Shown piece after piece: positions 34,025 through 45,563 of a stretch of 64,000 nucleotides of DNA. The translations under genes and the position numbers were made by a program. The DNA is from Burkholderia ambifaria AMMD (GTDB taxonomy: Bacteria > Pseudomonadota > Gammaproteobacteria > Burkholderiales > Burkholderiaceae), in contig NC_008390.1 of the NCBI RefSeq assembly GCF_000203915.1, forward strand, positions 2,480,001-2,544,000. Direction: 5' to 3'. Under the pieces are notes generated by a model. It had not been told where the DNA came from. It was given only the letters and a program-made list of their open reading frames with translations, and did no database searches. Positions within the stretch are counted from its first letter, which is position 1, and every line of letters starts with the position of its first letter.

Positions 34025-34041
34025 AACAGCGTTGCCTGAAA

Positions 34042-34347
34042 TTAACCTTTGAGCTGATCGAGATCCTCGACATTGATCGTGTCGAGCTTACGGAACAGGG
34101 TCACCAGAATCGCGAGACCGATCGCGGCTTCCGCTGCGGCGACGGTCAGCACGAAGAACACGAAGATCTGGCCGTGCACATCGCCGAGGTAGTGCGAGAA
34201 CGCGACGAAGTTGGTGTTCACCGCCAGCAGCATCAGTTCGATCGCCATCAGGATGATGATGATGTTGCGGCGGTTCAGGAAAATCCCGACGATCGCGATC
34301 GCAAAGAGGATCGCGCCGAGTACGAGGTAGTGAGCAAGAGTCAGCAT
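34042..34347 (-). CDS. nuoK: NADH-quinone oxidoreductase subunit K
   Basis: A 101-residue, three-helix membrane subunit of complex I (ND4L homologue). The conserved glutamates of the proton path are visible in [13 protein letters not shown] and [16 protein letters not shown] 34347 ([14 protein letters not shown]) is the family start, although the frame is open upstream within nuoJ. The stop is 17 bp before nuoL. Confidence 0.96.
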
Positions 34348-34364
34348 GGTTTCTTTTCCTCCGC

Positions 34365-35015
34365 TTAGCCGTTGGTGCTCGTACCGGCTTCGCTCTGCGC
34401 CGTTTCCGGCTGCGGCTTTTCCGCTTCCATCTTCACGAGGCGCACGCGGTCGTTGCGGCGCACCTTGACCTGATCCGACACGCGCTGGCGCTTGCTGTCC
34501 TTGCCCTTGCGCTCGGTCAGCCCGATCGCGGCGATGATCGCGACCAGCAGCACCAGGCCGGCGATTTCGAACGCGAAGATGTAGTCGGTGTAGATCACCT
34601 TGCCGATCAGTCGCGTGTTCGACCAGTCGGCCATCGCGCCCGTCGCCATCGCGTGCACCGTATGCGTGTCGCCGTAGCCGCGCCACAGGATCAGCGCGGT
34701 CTCGACCACGATGATCGCGCCGACCACCGTTGCCATCGGCACGAAGCGCTTGAAGTCGCGGCGCAGGTAATCGATGTTGATGTCCAGCATCATCACGACG
34801 AACAGGAACAGCACCATCACGGCGCCCACGTACACCAGCACCAGCAGGATCGCGAGGAACTCCGCTTCCAGCAGCATCCAGATCGCGGCGGCGTTGAAGA
34901 ACGCCAGCACAAGGAAAAGCGCAGACGCCACCGGGTTGCGCGAAGTGATCACCTTCAGCCCTGATACCACCAGGAGCAGCGCGAAGATGTAGAACAGTAC
35001 GGTCGTGAATTCCAT
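34365..35015 (-). CDS. nuoJ: NADH-quinone oxidoreductase subunit J
   Basis: A 216-residue membrane subunit (ND6 homologue) with five hydrophobic helices. It contains [20 protein letters not shown], the region of the pi-bulge helix important for coupling. The C-terminal 55 residues are hydrophilic and charged ([20 protein letters not shown]), ending in an acidic/Glu-rich tail, longer than in E. coli. It is 17 bp upstream of nuoK. Confidence 0.95.
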
Positions 35016-35129
35016 GATTACCGGTTCATCGTTAGGCCATAGTCAGGCGCGGCTTGCGGGACGCTCTCGCGTGCCGCACCCGTCGCGGCGGCTCGACCCG
35101 TTCATGCCGGGCCGGCACTGCAAACACAA

Positions 35130-35618
35130 TCAACGATACGGCGCGTCGGCGGCCTTCGCCGCAGCGATGTCCTTCTCGTAGCGATCGCCCACCGCGAGCA
35201 GCATTTCCTTCGTGAAATACAGGTCGCCGCGCTTTTCGCCGTGATACTCGAGAATCTGCGTCTCGACGATCGAATCGACCGGGCAGCTCTCTTCGCAGAA
35301 ACCGCAGAAGATGCACTTCGTCAGGTCGATGTCATAGCGCGTCGTGCGGCGCGTGTTGTCCGCACGCGTTTCCGATTCGATCGTGATCGCCAGTGCGGGG
35401 CACACGGCCTCGCAGAGCTTGCACGCGATGCAGCGCTCTTCGCCGTTCTCGTAGCGGCGCAGCGCATGCAGCCCGCGAAAGCGCGGTGAAATCGGAGTCT
35501 TCTCTTCCGGGAACTGCACGGTGAACTTGCGCCGGAACGTGTAGCGACCGGTCAGCGCGAGCCCCTTCAGCAGCTCCGTCAGGAAGAAGGTCTTAAAGAA
35601 GTGTTGGATTGCCGTCAT
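35130..35618 (-). CDS. nuoI: NADH-quinone oxidoreductase subunit I
   Basis: A 162-residue peripheral-arm subunit carrying clusters N6a and N6b. The two 4Fe-4S motifs are [12 protein letters not shown] (C63, C66, C69, C73) and [12 protein letters not shown] (C102, C105, C108, C112). It relays electrons from NuoG to NuoB. It follows nuoH by 15 bp; the 114-bp gap to nuoJ is the longest spacer in this part of the operon and holds no gene. Confidence 0.96.
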
Positions 35619-35633
35619 GATTTCGTCCGATCT

Positions 35634-36701
35634 TTACTTCACCCAGATGTTGAGCGGCGACATCATCCAGAAGCCGACCACGACCACCCAGATCACCGTG
35701 ACGGGCAGGAACACCTTCCAGCCCAGACGCATGATCTGGTCGTAACGGTAGCGCGGGAACGTCGCGCGAACCCAGATGAACACCGACAGCAGCGCGAACA
35801 CCTTCAGCACCAGCCAGAAGACGCCCGGAATGAACGACAGGAATTCGAACGGTGCATCCCAGCCGCCGAGGAACAGCGTCGCGGCGAGCGCCGAGATCAC
35901 GATCATGTTGATGTACTCGGCGAGGAAGAACAGCGCGAACGCCATGCCCGAGTAATCGATCATGTGACCCGCGACGATCTCCGACTCCCCTTCCACCACG
36001 TCGAACGGGTGGCGGTTCGTTTCGGCGATGCCGGACACGAAGTAGACGACGAACGCCGGCAGGAGCGGCAGCCAGTTCCACGACAGGAAATTCACGCCGT
36101 GGCCGGCGAAGAAGCCGTGCTGCTGCGAGCCGACGATTTCCGACAGGTTCAGGCTGCCGGCCGTCATCAGCACGAGCACCAGCGCGAAGCCCATCGAGAT
36201 TTCATACGACACCATCTGGGCCGCCGCGCGCATCGCGCCGAGGAACGCGTACTTCGAGTTCGACGCCCAGCCGGCGAGAATCACCGCGTACACGCCGATC
36301 GACGAGATCGCCATCGCATACAGCAGGCCGGCGTTCACGTTCGCGAGCACGGCTTCGGCCTGGAACGGGATCACCGCCCAGACGGCGAACGCCGGCACGA
36401 CGGTCATGACCGGCGCGATCAGGTACAGCCAGCGGCTGGCGGCGCTCGGCTGAATGACTTCCTTCAGCAGCAGCTTCAGCACGTCGGCGATCGGCTGCAG
36501 CAGGCCGGCGGGGCCGACGCGGTTCGGGCCGAGACGCACGTGCATCCAGCCGATCAGCTTGCGTTCCCACAGAATCAGGTACGCGACGCACAGCAGGATC
36601 ACGACGGCGACGACGAGGATGCGCACGATGGCCCACACCGTCGGCCATGCGATGCCGAGAAGCTGGGCTCCGCCCGCGTTGATCGTATCGAACAAGCTCA
36701 T
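35634..36701 (-). CDS. nuoH: NADH-quinone oxidoreductase subunit H
   Basis: A 355-residue membrane subunit (ND1 homologue) with about eight helices, forming part of the quinone-binding chamber. The conserved [19 protein letters not shown] loop and the [16 protein letters not shown] acidic segment are present. Its ATG directly abuts the stop codon of nuoG, indicating coupled translation. Confidence 0.96.
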   Translation of the reverse strand: MSLFDTINAGGAQLLGIAWPTVWAIVRILVVAVVILLCVAYLILWERKLIGWMHVRLGPNRVGPAGLLQPIADVLKLLLKEVIQPSAASRWLYLIAPVMTVVPAFAVWAVIPFQAEAVLANVNAGLLYAMAISSIGVYAVILAGWASNSKYAFLGAMRAAAQMVSYEISMGFALVLVLMTAGSLNLSEIVGSQQHGFFAGHGVNFLSWNWLPLLPAFVVYFVSGIAETNRHPFDVVEGESEIVAGHMIDYSGMAFALFFLAEYINMIVISALAATLFLGGWDAPFEFLSFIPGVFWLVLKVFALLSVFIWVRATFPRYRYDQIMRLGWKVFLPVTVIWVVVVGFWMMSPLNIWVK

Positions 36702-39032
36702 TTACGCCTTCTCCACCACCAGTTCACCGGACAGGCTGCCGAGCGCTGCGCCGGCAGGCGTCGCCGCCGACACGCGAACGACCGTCTCCGCAAGATTCGC
36801 GTCGCGCACGGCCGGCAACTGCACCGCACGCTCGCCCTGGCGCACGCGCACCGCGTCGCCTTCCTTCAAGCCCAGCTTGTCGAACAGCGCGGCCGGCAGG
36901 GCTGCGGCGTTCGCCACCTTCGCGGCGGCCGTCAGGTGCAGCGCACCTGCGCGGCGCACGAGTGCGTCGGCGTGATAGATCGGCACATCGGCGAGGCGCT
37001 CGAAACCGCCGTTCGCGGCAGTCGCCGCGACGCGTGCCGGCGCGACCGACGCCTGGTTCGACAGACGGCTCGCGACACCTGCGTCCCCGAGCGCCGCAAG
37101 ACGCACTTCTTCGGCGGTCTCGTATTCGAAGTTCGGCAAGCCGAGCAGGCTGCCGAGCACGCGCAGCACCTTCCACGCCGGACGCGTGTCGCCGAGCGGG
37201 CGCACGACGCCGTTGAAGCTCTGCACCGAGCCTTCCGCGTTCACGTACGTACCGGCCGTTTCCGTGAACGGCGCGACCGGCAGCAGCACGTCGGCGTAAT
37301 CGAGGCCGTGCTTGAACGGCGACATCACGACGACCATTTCAGCCTGGTTCAGCGCGGCAAGCGCCTGCGCCGGATCGGCGGTGTCGAATTCCGGTTCGAC
37401 GTTCAGCAGCACGTAGCCCTTGCGCGGCTGCGCGAACGCTTCGCGCGCGTTCAGGCCGCCTTCGCCCGGCAGCGCACCGACGACGTGCGCGCCAACCGTG
37501 TTCGCCGCTTCGGTCAGGAAGCCGAACGTGGCGCCGGTGTTGTCGGCGATCCACTGTGCGACGGCGTGCAGCTGTGCGAATTGCGGATGACGGACGGCCA
37601 CGTTGCCGAGCAGCACCGCACGGCGCTCGCCGTTCGCGAGCGACTGGGCGACCGCTTGCGCGGCCGGCGACGCAGTGACGCCCGCGAGCGTGTCCGGCAG
37701 TGCGACGCCGCGCAGTTGCGCGACGGCCGCGGCGACGCCGGCCAGTTCGTCGAGCCATGCCGACGGCGCAGCGACGATGCGCTTCGCGGTCGGGATCAGC
37801 GAGTCGTCGGCGGTCGCGTGCAGGAAGTGCAGCTTCGCGCCGTTCTTCGCGGCCTGACGCAGGCGTGCGGCGAACAGCGGGTGGTCGCGGCGCAGGAACG
37901 AACCGACGACGAATGCAGCATCCACGTTCGACAGGTCGGCGATCGGCATGCCGAGCCACGGTGCGCCCTGGACCGGCGCCGAGAAATCCTGCTGACGCAG
38001 ACGGAAGTCGACGTTCGGCGTCTTCAGTTCGTTGGCGAGCTGCTTCACGAGGAACAGCTCTTCAGCGGTGCTGTGCGCGCTCGCGAGCATCGCCAGCGCG
38101 TTCGCGCCGTGATCCGCGGCGATGCCCTTCAGGCCCTTCGCGACATACTCGAGCGCGGTCTGCCAGTCGGTTTCGATCCACTGGCCGCCCTGCTTCAGCA
38201 TCGGCTTCGTCAGGCGCTCTTCGCTGTTCAGACCTTCGTACGAGAAACGATCCTTGTCCGAGATCCAGCATTCGTTGATCGCTTCGTTCTCGAACGGCAG
38301 CACGCGCATCACGCGGTTGTTCTTCACCTGCACGACGAGGTTCGCGCCGACGGAATCGTGCGGGCTCACCGACTTGCGGCGCGACAGTTCCCACGTACGG
38401 GCGCTGTAGCGGAACGGCTTGCTGGTCAGCGCGCCGACCGGGCACAGGTCGATCATGTTGCCCGACAGCTCGGAGTCGACCGTCTTGCCGACGAACGTCG
38501 TGATTTCCGAGTGCTCGCCGCGACCCAGCATGCCGAGCTCCATCACGCCGGCGATTTCCTGGCCGAAGCGGACGCAGCGCGTGCAGTGGATGCAGCGCGA
38601 CATCTCTTCCATCGAGATCAGCGGGCCCACGTTCTTGTGGAACACCACACGCTTTTCTTCCGAGTAGCGCGACGACGACTTGCCGTAGCCGACCGCCAGA
38701 TCCTGCAGCTGGCATTCGCCGCCCTGATCGCAGATCGGGCAGTCGAGCGGGTGATTGATGAGGAGGAATTCCATCACCGACTGCTGCGCCTTCACGGCCT
38801 TGTCGGACTGCGTGTGCACGATCATGCCGGCCGACACGGGCGTCGCGCAGGCAGGCACGGCCTTCGGCATCTTCTCGACTTCGACGAGACACATCCGGCA
38901 GTTGGCCGCAACCGACAGTTTCTTGTGATAGCAGAAGTGAGGAATGTACGTATCCGCCTTGTGCGCAGCCTGGATCACCATGCTGCCTTCGGGCACCTCG
39001 ACCTTCTTGCCGTCTATTTCAAGTTCAACCAT
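36702..39032 (-). CDS. nuoG: NADH-quinone oxidoreductase subunit G
   Basis: A 776-residue peripheral-arm subunit. The N-terminal ferredoxin domain has a 2Fe-2S set (C34, C45, C48, C62), a His-ligated 4Fe-4S motif (H94, C98, C101, C107) and a 4Fe-4S set C147, C150, C153 plus a later Cys in [11 protein letters not shown]. The molybdopterin-oxidoreductase-like C-terminal domain lacks cofactor function in this family. It is 84 bp after nuoF and abuts nuoH. Confidence 0.96.
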   Translation of the reverse strand: MVELEIDGKKVEVPEGSMVIQAAHKADTYIPHFCYHKKLSVAANCRMCLVEVEKMPKAVPACATPVSAGMIVHTQSDKAVKAQQSVMEFLLINHPLDCPICDQGGECQLQDLAVGYGKSSSRYSEEKRVVFHKNVGPLISMEEMSRCIHCTRCVRFGQEIAGVMELGMLGRGEHSEITTFVGKTVDSELSGNMIDLCPVGALTSKPFRYSARTWELSRRKSVSPHDSVGANLVVQVKNNRVMRVLPFENEAINECWISDKDRFSYEGLNSEERLTKPMLKQGGQWIETDWQTALEYVAKGLKGIAADHGANALAMLASAHSTAEELFLVKQLANELKTPNVDFRLRQQDFSAPVQGAPWLGMPIADLSNVDAAFVVGSFLRRDHPLFAARLRQAAKNGAKLHFLHATADDSLIPTAKRIVAAPSAWLDELAGVAAAVAQLRGVALPDTLAGVTASPAAQAVAQSLANGERRAVLLGNVAVRHPQFAQLHAVAQWIADNTGATFGFLTEAANTVGAHVVGALPGEGGLNAREAFAQPRKGYVLLNVEPEFDTADPAQALAALNQAEMVVVMSPFKHGLDYADVLLPVAPFTETAGTYVNAEGSVQSFNGVVRPLGDTRPAWKVLRVLGSLLGLPNFEYETAEEVRLAALGDAGVASRLSNQASVAPARVAATAANGGFERLADVPIYHADALVRRAGALHLTAAAKVANAAALPAALFDKLGLKEGDAVRVRQGERAVQLPAVRDANLAETVVRVSAATPAGAALGSLSGELVVEKA

Positions 39033-39116
39033 GATGGTGAATGGTCCTTAACCTATTTCCGCCCGTTCGCGCCTTCGCCCGACCGTGCGCTCAAATTCCG
39101 CAACCGGTGCTTCGCT

Positions 39117-40427
39117 TCAGGCTGCCGCAGCGTGCGCGTGGCCGCCGACCATGCAGTGCTTGTGCTCGACGTGGTACGCGAATTCGTCCCAGTAATGCTT
39201 GAGCATCCCGCGCACCGGCATCGCCGCCGCATCGCCGAGCGCGCAGATCGTGCGGCCCATGATGTTCTCGGCAACCGAGTTCAGCAGGTCCAGATCTTCC
39301 TGGCGCCCTTCGCCGTGCTCGATACGATTCACGACGCGATACAGCCAGCCGGTGCCCTCACGGCACGGCGTGCACTGGCCGCACGATTCCTCGTAGTAGA
39401 AGTACGACAGGCGCAGCAGCGAACGCACCATGCAGCGCGTCTCGTCCATCACGATCACCGCGCCAGAGCCGAGCATCGAGCCCGCCTTCGCGATCGAGTC
39501 GTAATCGAGATCGGTCTGCATCATGATGTCGCCCGGGATCACCGGCGCCGACGAACCGCCCGGAATCACGGCCTTGATCTTGCGAGCGCCGCGCATCCCG
39601 CCGGCGAGCTCCATCAGCGTCGCGAACGGCGTGCCGAGCGGCACTTCGTAGTTGCCCGGACGCTCGACGTCGCCCGACACCGAGAAGATCTTCGTGCCGC
39701 CGTTGTTCGGCTTGCCGATCTCGAGGTAATTCTGCGGCCCGATGGACAGCAGGAACGGCACCGCGGCGAACGTCTCGGTGTTGTTGATCGTGGTCGGCTT
39801 GCCGTACACGCCGAAGCTCGCCGGGAACGGCGGCTTGAAGCGCGGCTGGCCCTTCTTGCCTTCGAGCGACTCGAGCAGCGCCGTTTCCTCGCCGCAGATG
39901 TACGCGCCGTAACCGTGGTGCGCGTGCAACTGGAACGAGAATTCCGAGCCCATGATGTTGTCGCCGAGGAAACCCGCGGCACGCGCTTCATCGAGCGCGG
40001 CCTCGAAGCGTCGATACACTTCGAAGATTTCGCCGTGGATGTAGTTGTAGCCGACGGTGATGCCCATCGCGTACGCGCCGATGGCCATGCCTTCGATCAG
40101 CGCATGCGGGTTCCAGCGCAGGATGTCGCGATCCTTGAACGTGCCCGGCTCGCCTTCGTCCGAGTTGCAGACGAGGTACTTCTGCCCGGGGAACTGGCGC
40201 GGCATGAAGCTCCACTTCAGGCCGGTCGGGAAGCCCGCACCGCCACGGCCGCGCAGGCCCGACGCCTTCACGTCGGCGATCACCTGCTCCGGCGGAATCT
40301 TTTCCTCGAGAATGCGGCGCAGCTGCTTGTAGCCGCCGCGCGCAACGTAATCTTCGAGATGCCAGTTCTCGCCGTTCAGACCAGCAAGGATCAGCGGTTT
40401 GATGTGACGGTCGTGAAGGGACGTCAT
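39117..40427 (-). CDS. nuoF: NADH-quinone oxidoreductase subunit F (NADH/FMN)
   Basis: A 436-residue subunit where NADH is oxidised. The FMN/NADH-binding glycine-rich motifs are [16 protein letters not shown] (58-72) and [14 protein letters not shown]; the N3 4Fe-4S cluster is bound by ESCGQCTPC (C349, C352, C355) and C395 (TICALGDA). Its ATG overlaps the nuoE stop (ATGA), fitting the tight NuoE-NuoF pair. Confidence 0.97.
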   Translation of the reverse strand: MTSLHDRHIKPLILAGLNGENWHLEDYVARGGYKQLRRILEEKIPPEQVIADVKASGLRGRGGAGFPTGLKWSFMPRQFPGQKYLVCNSDEGEPGTFKDRDILRWNPHALIEGMAIGAYAMGITVGYNYIHGEIFEVYRRFEAALDEARAAGFLGDNIMGSEFSFQLHAHHGYGAYICGEETALLESLEGKKGQPRFKPPFPASFGVYGKPTTINNTETFAAVPFLLSIGPQNYLEIGKPNNGGTKIFSVSGDVERPGNYEVPLGTPFATLMELAGGMRGARKIKAVIPGGSSAPVIPGDIMMQTDLDYDSIAKAGSMLGSGAVIVMDETRCMVRSLLRLSYFYYEESCGQCTPCREGTGWLYRVVNRIEHGEGRQEDLDLLNSVAENIMGRTICALGDAAAMPVRGMLKHYWDEFAYHVEHKHCMVGGHAHAAAA

Positions 40428-40909
40428 TTCGAAAGCTCCTCAAGCAGCTGGTCGATCTTCTCGCGGCTCATGAAGCTGCACATTCTGTGATTGTTCACCA
40501 GCAGCACCGGCGCATCGCCGCACGAGCCCATGCATTCGCCTTCCTTCAGCGTGAACTTGCCGTCGGGCGTGGTCTCGCCGAAGCCGATGCCCAGCTTCTG
40601 TTTCAGGTAGTCGGCCGTCGCCTCGGCGCCGCCGTGCGGACCAAGCTGGCACGGGAGGTTCGTGCAGAGCGTGATCTTGTGCTTGCCGACCGGGTTGAGC
40701 TCGTACATCGTGTAGAACGTCGCGACTTCCTGCACGGCGACTGCCGGCATGCCGAGATAGTCCGCGACGAACTGCATCAGTTCGGGCGACAGCCAGCCGT
40801 GCTCTTCCTGAGCAACGGCCAACGCCGACATCACGGCGGACTGTTTCTGATCGGCGGGATACTTCGTCAACGCTCGATCGATTTCCTTCAGGCCTTCAGC
40901 TGAGATCAT
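40424..40909 (-). CDS. nuoE: NADH-quinone oxidoreductase subunit E
   Basis: A 161-residue thioredoxin-like subunit with the N1a 2Fe-2S cluster ligands C82, C87, C126 and C130 ([18 protein letters not shown]). The frame can be extended to a TTG at 40930, but the conserved N terminus [14 protein letters not shown] begins at 40909. The 168-bp gap to nuoD is the longest spacer of the operon and has no gene. It overlaps nuoF by 4 bp. Confidence 0.95.
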   Translation of the reverse strand: MISAEGLKEIDRALTKYPADQKQSAVMSALAVAQEEHGWLSPELMQFVADYLGMPAVAVQEVATFYTMYELNPVGKHKITLCTNLPCQLGPHGGAEATADYLKQKLGIGFGETTPDGKFTLKEGECMGSCGDAPVLLVNNHRMCSFMSREKIDQLLEELSK

Positions 40910-41077
40910 TTTCAGACACGACTCTTTCAATTCCTACCGAACGAACAACCTGCCGCACTGCTGTGCATGGACGGCAGACCTGGCGCTCACTGTTGACAGC
41001 TTGCGAAGCCGCGCCGGCTCAGCGCGCATCGCATGTGACTTACTGCTCGCCGCCCGCACGCGCAGGCGGCGCAACCA

Positions 41078-42331
41078 TTAGCGATCGATTTCGCCGAACA
41101 CGATGTCCTGCGTACCGATGATCGTGACGGCGTCGGCAATCATGTGGCCGCGCGCCATTTCGTCGAGCGACGCGAGATGCGCGAAGCCCGGGGCGCGAAT
41201 CTTGAGGCGGTACGGCTTGTTGGCACCGTCCGACACGAGGTAGATGCCGAATTCGCCCTTCGGATGCTCGACTGCTGCGTACGCCTCGCCTTCCGGCACG
41301 TGAAAACCTTCGGTGAAGAGCTTGAAGTGGTGAATCAAGTCTTCCATGTTGGTCTTCATGCCGACGCGCGACGGCGGTGCAACCTTGTGATTGTCCGTCA
41401 TCACCGGGCCCGGATTCTTGCGGAGCCACTCAATACACTGTTTCGCGATGCGGATCGATTGGCGCATTTCTTCGACGCGCACCAGATAGCGGTCGTAGCA
41501 ATCGCCGTTCACGCCGACCGGCACGTCGAAATCCATGCGGTCGTACACTTCGTACGGCTGCTTCTTGCGCAGATCCCATGCGATACCCGAACCGCGCAGC
41601 ATCGGGCCCGTCAGGCCCATCTGCAGCGCGCGCTCCGGGCTGACGACACCGATCCCGACCAGGCGCTGCTTCCAGATCCGGTTGTCGGTCAGCAGCGTTT
41701 CGTATTCGTCGACGCACTTCGGGAAGCGCGTGAAGAAGTCGTCGATGAAGTCGAGCACCGAGCCGCTGCGCGCTTCGTTCATCCTCGCGAGCGCCTTCTC
41801 GTTGCGAATCTTCGACGCCTTGTATTGCGGCATTGCGTCAGGCAGGTCGCGGTAGACGCCGCCCGGACGGTAGTACGCCGCGTGCATCCGTGCGCCGGAC
41901 ACCGCTTCGTACACGTCCATCAGGTCTTCGCGCTCGCGGAATGCGTACAGGAACACCGCCATCGCGCCGACGTCGAGTGCGTGCGCGCCGATCCACATCA
42001 GGTGGTTCAGCACGCGCGTGATTTCGTCGAACAGCACGCGGATGTACTGCGCGCGCTCCGGCACGTCGATGCCGAGCAGACGCTCGATCGCGAGCACGTA
42101 GCCGTGCTCGTTGACCATCATCGACACGTAGTCGAGACGGTCCATGTACGGCACGGACTGGATGAAGGTCTTGCTTTCCGCGAGCTTTTCAGTCGCGCGA
42201 TGCAGCAGGCCGATGTGCGGATCGGCGCGCTGGATGACTTCGCCGTCGAGCTCGAGCACCAGGCGCAGCACGCCGTGCGCTGCCGGGTGCTGCGGGCCGA
42301 AGTTGAGGGTGTAGTTCTTGATTTCTGCCAT
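41078..42331 (-). CDS. nuoD: NADH-quinone oxidoreductase subunit D
   Basis: A 417-residue, 49-kDa-type subunit that forms the quinone site with NuoB. The N-terminal [20 protein letters not shown] with the quinone-contacting His is present, and the C terminus ends [20 protein letters not shown] and DIVFGEIDR, typical of the family. It is 9 bp downstream of nuoC. Confidence 0.97.
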   Translation of the reverse strand: MAEIKNYTLNFGPQHPAAHGVLRLVLELDGEVIQRADPHIGLLHRATEKLAESKTFIQSVPYMDRLDYVSMMVNEHGYVLAIERLLGIDVPERAQYIRVLFDEITRVLNHLMWIGAHALDVGAMAVFLYAFREREDLMDVYEAVSGARMHAAYYRPGGVYRDLPDAMPQYKASKIRNEKALARMNEARSGSVLDFIDDFFTRFPKCVDEYETLLTDNRIWKQRLVGIGVVSPERALQMGLTGPMLRGSGIAWDLRKKQPYEVYDRMDFDVPVGVNGDCYDRYLVRVEEMRQSIRIAKQCIEWLRKNPGPVMTDNHKVAPPSRVGMKTNMEDLIHHFKLFTEGFHVPEGEAYAAVEHPKGEFGIYLVSDGANKPYRLKIRAPGFAHLASLDEMARGHMIADAVTIIGTQDIVFGEIDR

Positions 42332-42340
42332 GACGCCCCC

Positions 42341-42943
42341 TTAATGTTTCAGACCGCCATAGCGATCCTCGCGGATCACGCGCGGCGTGATTTCGCGCGG
42401 CTCGATCGTCACCGGCTGGTACACGACCCGCTTCTCTTCCGGGTCGTAACGCATTTCGACATAGCCCGACACCGGGAAGTCCTTGCGGAACGGGTGGCCG
42501 ATGAAGCCGTAGTCGGTGAGGATGCGGCGCAGGTCGGGGTGTCCCTCGAACACGAGGCCGTACAGGTCGAACGCTTCGCGCTCGTACCAGTTTGCGGAGG
42601 TCCAGATGTCGACGAGCGACGCGACGATCGGCAGATCGTCGTCCGGCGCGAACACGCGCAGGCGCAGGCGCCAGTTGTTCGTGACCGACAGCAGCTGCGA
42701 CACGGCCGCGAAACGCGGGCCGTCGTACGCACCGTCGCCGTAAGTCTGGTAGTCGACGCCGCAGAGGTCGATCAGCTGCTCGAAACAGAGCTTCGGATCG
42801 TCGCGCAGCGTCTTTGCGACTTCGAGGTAATCGCTCGCCTTCACGACGAGCGTCAGTTCACCGATCGCTTCGGTGAGGCTCACCACGCGCGCGCCGAGCG
42901 CGGCTTCGAGGTTTGCCTTCAGGATCTCGATTTTGCTTGCCAT
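42341..42943 (-). CDS. nuoC: NADH-quinone oxidoreductase subunit C
   Basis: A 200-residue, 30-kDa-type subunit of the peripheral arm. The signature [22 protein letters not shown] region and [20 protein letters not shown] are conserved. It is a separate protein here, unlike the NuoCD fusion of E. coli. It lies 21 bp after nuoB. Confidence 0.97.
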   Translation of the reverse strand: MASKIEILKANLEAALGARVVSLTEAIGELTLVVKASDYLEVAKTLRDDPKLCFEQLIDLCGVDYQTYGDGAYDGPRFAAVSQLLSVTNNWRLRLRVFAPDDDLPIVASLVDIWTSANWYEREAFDLYGLVFEGHPDLRRILTDYGFIGHPFRKDFPVSGYVEMRYDPEEKRVVYQPVTIEPREITPRVIREDRYGGLKH

Positions 42944-42964
42944 ATTGAGGGGACGCTCGGGGCT

Positions 42965-43444
42965 TTATTGACGGGCGATGGTGTTGGTGCGGCGGATCTT
43001 CGCCTGAAGCTGGATCACGCCGTAGACCAGCGCCTCGGCCGTGGGCGGGCAGCCCGGCACGTAGACGTCGACCGGCACGATCCGGTCGCAACCGCGGACC
43101 ACCGAGTACGAGTAGTGGTAGTAGCCACCGCCGTTCGCGCACGACCCCATCGAGATCACCCAGCGCGGCTCGGCCATCTGGTCATACACGCGGCGCAGTG
43201 CGGGCGCCATCTTGTTGCACAGCGTGCCGGCGACGATCATCACGTCCGACTGACGCGGGCTCGGACGGAACACGACCCCGAACCGGTCCAGATCGTAACG
43301 GGCCGCGCCCGCATGCATCATCTCGACGGCGCAACATGCGAGCCCGAACGTCATCGGCCACAGCGAGCCGGTACGCGTCCAGTTGATCAGCTTGTCAGCC
43401 GTCGTGGTGACAAACCCTTCCTTCAAGACCCCTTCGATACTCAT
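42965..43444 (-). CDS. nuoB: NADH-quinone oxidoreductase subunit B
   Basis: A 159-residue subunit holding cluster N2, the last electron carrier before quinone. Ligands are C37-C38 ([10 protein letters not shown]), C102 ([10 protein letters not shown]) and C132 (VPGCPP). ATG 43444 ([10 protein letters not shown]) has GGAAAG close upstream; the frame extends to 43486 but without a better start. Confidence 0.97.
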   Translation of the reverse strand: MSIEGVLKEGFVTTTADKLINWTRTGSLWPMTFGLACCAVEMMHAGAARYDLDRFGVVFRPSPRQSDVMIVAGTLCNKMAPALRRVYDQMAEPRWVISMGSCANGGGYYHYSYSVVRGCDRIVPVDVYVPGCPPTAEALVYGVIQLQAKIRRTNTIARQ

Positions 43445-43507
43445 TTGCTTTCCACTCCAGACGAGCGACCCAGCGTGGCCGCCCATGCAAACCGGCGATT
43501 AACCCCA

Positions 43508-43867
43508 TCACTCCCAGTCGAGACCGCCTTTCTTCCAGATATAGGCAAAGCCCAGCAGGAATTCGAGCAGAAAAATCATCATTGCGATGAAACCGGGCCA
43601 GCCGATGTCCCGCAGCGCGACGCCCCACGGAAACAGGAACGCGGTTTCGAGATCGAAGATGATGAACAGGATGGCGACGAGGTAGTACCGGACGTCGAAT
43701 TTCATCCGGGCGTCTTCAAAGGCTTCGAAGCCGCACTCGTATGGTGCGTTCTTCTCGACGTCCGGCTTGTTGGGACCAAGGAGCTTGCCGATGCTGACCA
43801 GCGCTATACCTAAACCAGTGCCCACGAGGAGGAACAACAAGACGGGGTAATAGGCTGCGAGGTTCAA
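43508..43867 (-). CDS. nuoA: NADH-quinone oxidoreductase subunit A (TTG start)
   Basis: A 119-residue, three-helix membrane subunit (ND3 homologue), first gene of the operon. The conserved loop [24 protein letters not shown] carries the flexible Cys-containing segment. It begins with TTG at 43867, supported by AGAGGA eight bases upstream; there is no in-frame ATG before the first helix. The upstream 154 bp to tRNA-Leu include a possible -10 (TATTCT) and a CTTCCG-C-CGGAAG palindrome just before it. Confidence 0.95.
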
Positions 43868-43979
43868 GGCAATCCTCTATCGGTTGGTTCTGAGCGTCCG
43901 GAGAATACCACTTCCGGCGGAAGGAATCATTTCGGAGTGCGTGCGATCACAAGACAATCGCAAGACATACCCCACAAAT

Positions 43980-44012
43980 GAAAAATGCCAGCCACTAGAA
44001 GCGGCTGGCATT
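43980..44012 (-). terminator. Terminator after tRNA-Leu
   Basis: On the minus strand, TGCCAGCC (44003-44010) and GGCTGGCA (43986-43993) form an 8-bp stem followed by TTTTT, separating the tpiA-secG-tRNA unit from the nuo operon. Confidence 0.85.
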
Positions 44013-44021
44013 GAGTAACTT

Positions 44022-44106
44022 TGGTGCCGACGGCGAGACTCGAACTCGCACAGCTTTCGCCACTACCCCCTCAAGATAGCGTGTCTACCAATTTCACCAC
44101 GTCGGC
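44022..44106 (-). tRNA. tRNA-Leu (anticodon GAG)
   Basis: An 85-nt class II tRNA from GCCGACGTGGTGAAATTGG to GTCTCGCCGTCGGCACCA, with a long variable arm (GTAGTGGCGAAAGCTGTGC), anticodon loop TTGAGGG (GAG) and an encoded CCA. It lies between secG and nuoA, as in many beta-proteobacteria. Confidence 0.96.
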
Positions 44107-44216
44107 ACTGCATGCAACTCGGGTTGTGCTGCTTGTTCCCGCGAATCGCTTCAAGAATTAAATTCTAACCCGAGTTCCAGATTTGTTCAACGCACAACCG
44201 CAAAAAATTTGGCTTT

Positions 44217-44594
44217 TTATTTCGGGACATCCTGGCCCGGCGCGCTCGCGGCCGAAGCCGCTGCAGCGGACGCCGCGACGGCCGGTGCCGACGCTGCGGG
44301 CGCCGATGCCGGTGCGGTCGCAGCCGCGCCCAGCACGCCTGCCGACGGCGTCGACTTGTATGAGCCGAGGTACGTCAGCGCGAGCGTCGCGACAAAGAAG
44401 ATCGTGGCCAGCACGCCCGTCGTGCGCGACAGGAAGTTCGCCGAGCCCGTCGCACCGAACAGGCTGCCCGACGCGCCGCTGCCGAACGCGGCGCCCATGT
44501 CGGCACCCTTGCCGTGCTGCAGCAGCACGAGCCCAATCACACCGAGTGCAGACAGCACCTGCACGACAATAATCAGCGTCTTGAATAACAGCAT
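44217..44594 (-). CDS. secG: Preprotein translocase subunit SecG
   Basis: A 125-residue protein with two membrane helices (TLIIVVQVLSALGVIGLVLL and TGVLATIFFVATLALTYLG) separated by the conserved QHGKGADMGAAFGSGASGSL cytoplasmic loop, as in SecG. It helps SecYEA export proteins. The C-terminal 40 residues are an Ala/Ser/Pro-rich low-complexity tail not needed for SecG activity in E. coli. ATG 44594 (MLLFKT) is preferred over GTG 44603. It is downstream of tpiA and upstream of tRNA-Leu. Confidence 0.93.
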   Translation of the reverse strand: MLLFKTLIIVVQVLSALGVIGLVLLQHGKGADMGAAFGSGASGSLFGATGSANFLSRTTGVLATIFFVATLALTYLGSYKSTPSAGVLGAAATAPASAPAASAPAVAASAAAASAASAPGQDVPK

Positions 44595-44666
44595 CACACC
44601 CACCCGATTGGATCAGGCGACCGGACCAACCGGCCACCATCATGTTTCAATTCGACCCCGGACCGC

Positions 44667-45422
44667 TCAACGTGCGGCCCGGCAGATCGCCAGGAAATCT
44701 TGCGCCTTCAGCGACGCGCCGCCGATCAGGCCGCCGTCGATGTCCGGCTGCGCGAACAGCTCTTCCGCGTTGTCCGGCTTCACGCTGCCGCCGTACAGCA
44801 CCGACACGTGCGCCGCACCCTTCGCCGCGAGACGCGCACGCAGGAACGCGTGCACATCCTGCGCCTGCGCCGACGTCGCGCTCTTGCCGGTGCCGATTGC
44901 CCACACCGGCTCGTACGCGACGACGATGCGGGCTGCTTCGTCAGCCGTCAGCACGGCCAGCACCGCGTCGAGCTGCGCACCGACCACCTGCTCGGTCGCG
45001 CCCGCTTCACGCTCGTCGAGCGTTTCGCCGACGCACACGACGGGCGTGAGGCCCGCCGCGAGCGCGCGCTGCGTCTTCGCCGCGACGGTCTCGTTGCGCT
45101 CGCCGTGATACGCGCGACGTTCCGAGTGACCGACGATCGCATAATGCGCACCGAACTCCGCCACCATCGCCGCAGCGACTTCGCCGGTGAACGCGCCCTG
45201 CTCGTGCGCGGACACGTCCTGCGCGCCGAACACGACACGGCCAGCGCCGAGCTGCGCCTGAACCTGCGCGAGGTACGGGAACGGCACGCACACGCCGATC
45301 GACGTTTCAGCCGCCACCGCGCCCGCGCCCTGCACCACTTCATTGAGCAACGCCTGGTTGCCGGCCAGCCGGCCGTGCATCTTCCAGTTGCCGATCACTC
45401 GCTTTGTTCGTTGTTTCGACAT
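44667..45422 (-). CDS. tpiA: Triosephosphate isomerase
   Basis: A 251-residue TIM barrel that interconverts dihydroxyacetone phosphate and glyceraldehyde 3-phosphate in glycolysis and gluconeogenesis. Active-site residues N12 and K14 (GNWKMHG), H99 (IVGHSERR) and E171 ([12 protein letters not shown]) are all in place, with the phosphate loop at [11 protein letters not shown]. It probably heads the tpiA-secG-tRNA-Leu transcription unit. Confidence 0.97.
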   Translation of the reverse strand: MSKQRTKRVIGNWKMHGRLAGNQALLNEVVQGAGAVAAETSIGVCVPFPYLAQVQAQLGAGRVVFGAQDVSAHEQGAFTGEVAAAMVAEFGAHYAIVGHSERRAYHGERNETVAAKTQRALAAGLTPVVCVGETLDEREAGATEQVVGAQLDAVLAVLTADEAARIVVAYEPVWAIGTGKSATSAQAQDVHAFLRARLAAKGAAHVSVLYGGSVKPDNAEELFAQPDIDGGLIGGASLKAQDFLAICRAAR

Positions 45423-45563
45423 CGTGTCTGTCTCGTCACTATCGTGTCATTAACGTACCGGAAACCGGCCGTCAGGCTGGATCTGGCGAAGCAAACCCGC
45501 GATTTTACTGCGCGCGACTTGAACCGGTCAAACCGCGTATGTCAAGTGCGGCCGCCGAAGGCT

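Noticed and set aside
35601..40490. A 1,629-codon open frame on the plus strand opposite nuoH-nuoF
   Set aside because: Same artefact: long, low-complexity, no domain, exactly antisense to conserved genes. Codon bias fits the minus-strand genes.
41144..43813. Long plus-strand frame opposite nuoD-nuoA
   Set aside because: Arg/His/Val-rich antisense shadow with no recognisable motif or RBS.
44022..44106. Integration site at tRNA-Leu
   Set aside because: No integrase, direct repeat or foreign-looking DNA follows; the tRNA sits in its normal secG-nuoA context.
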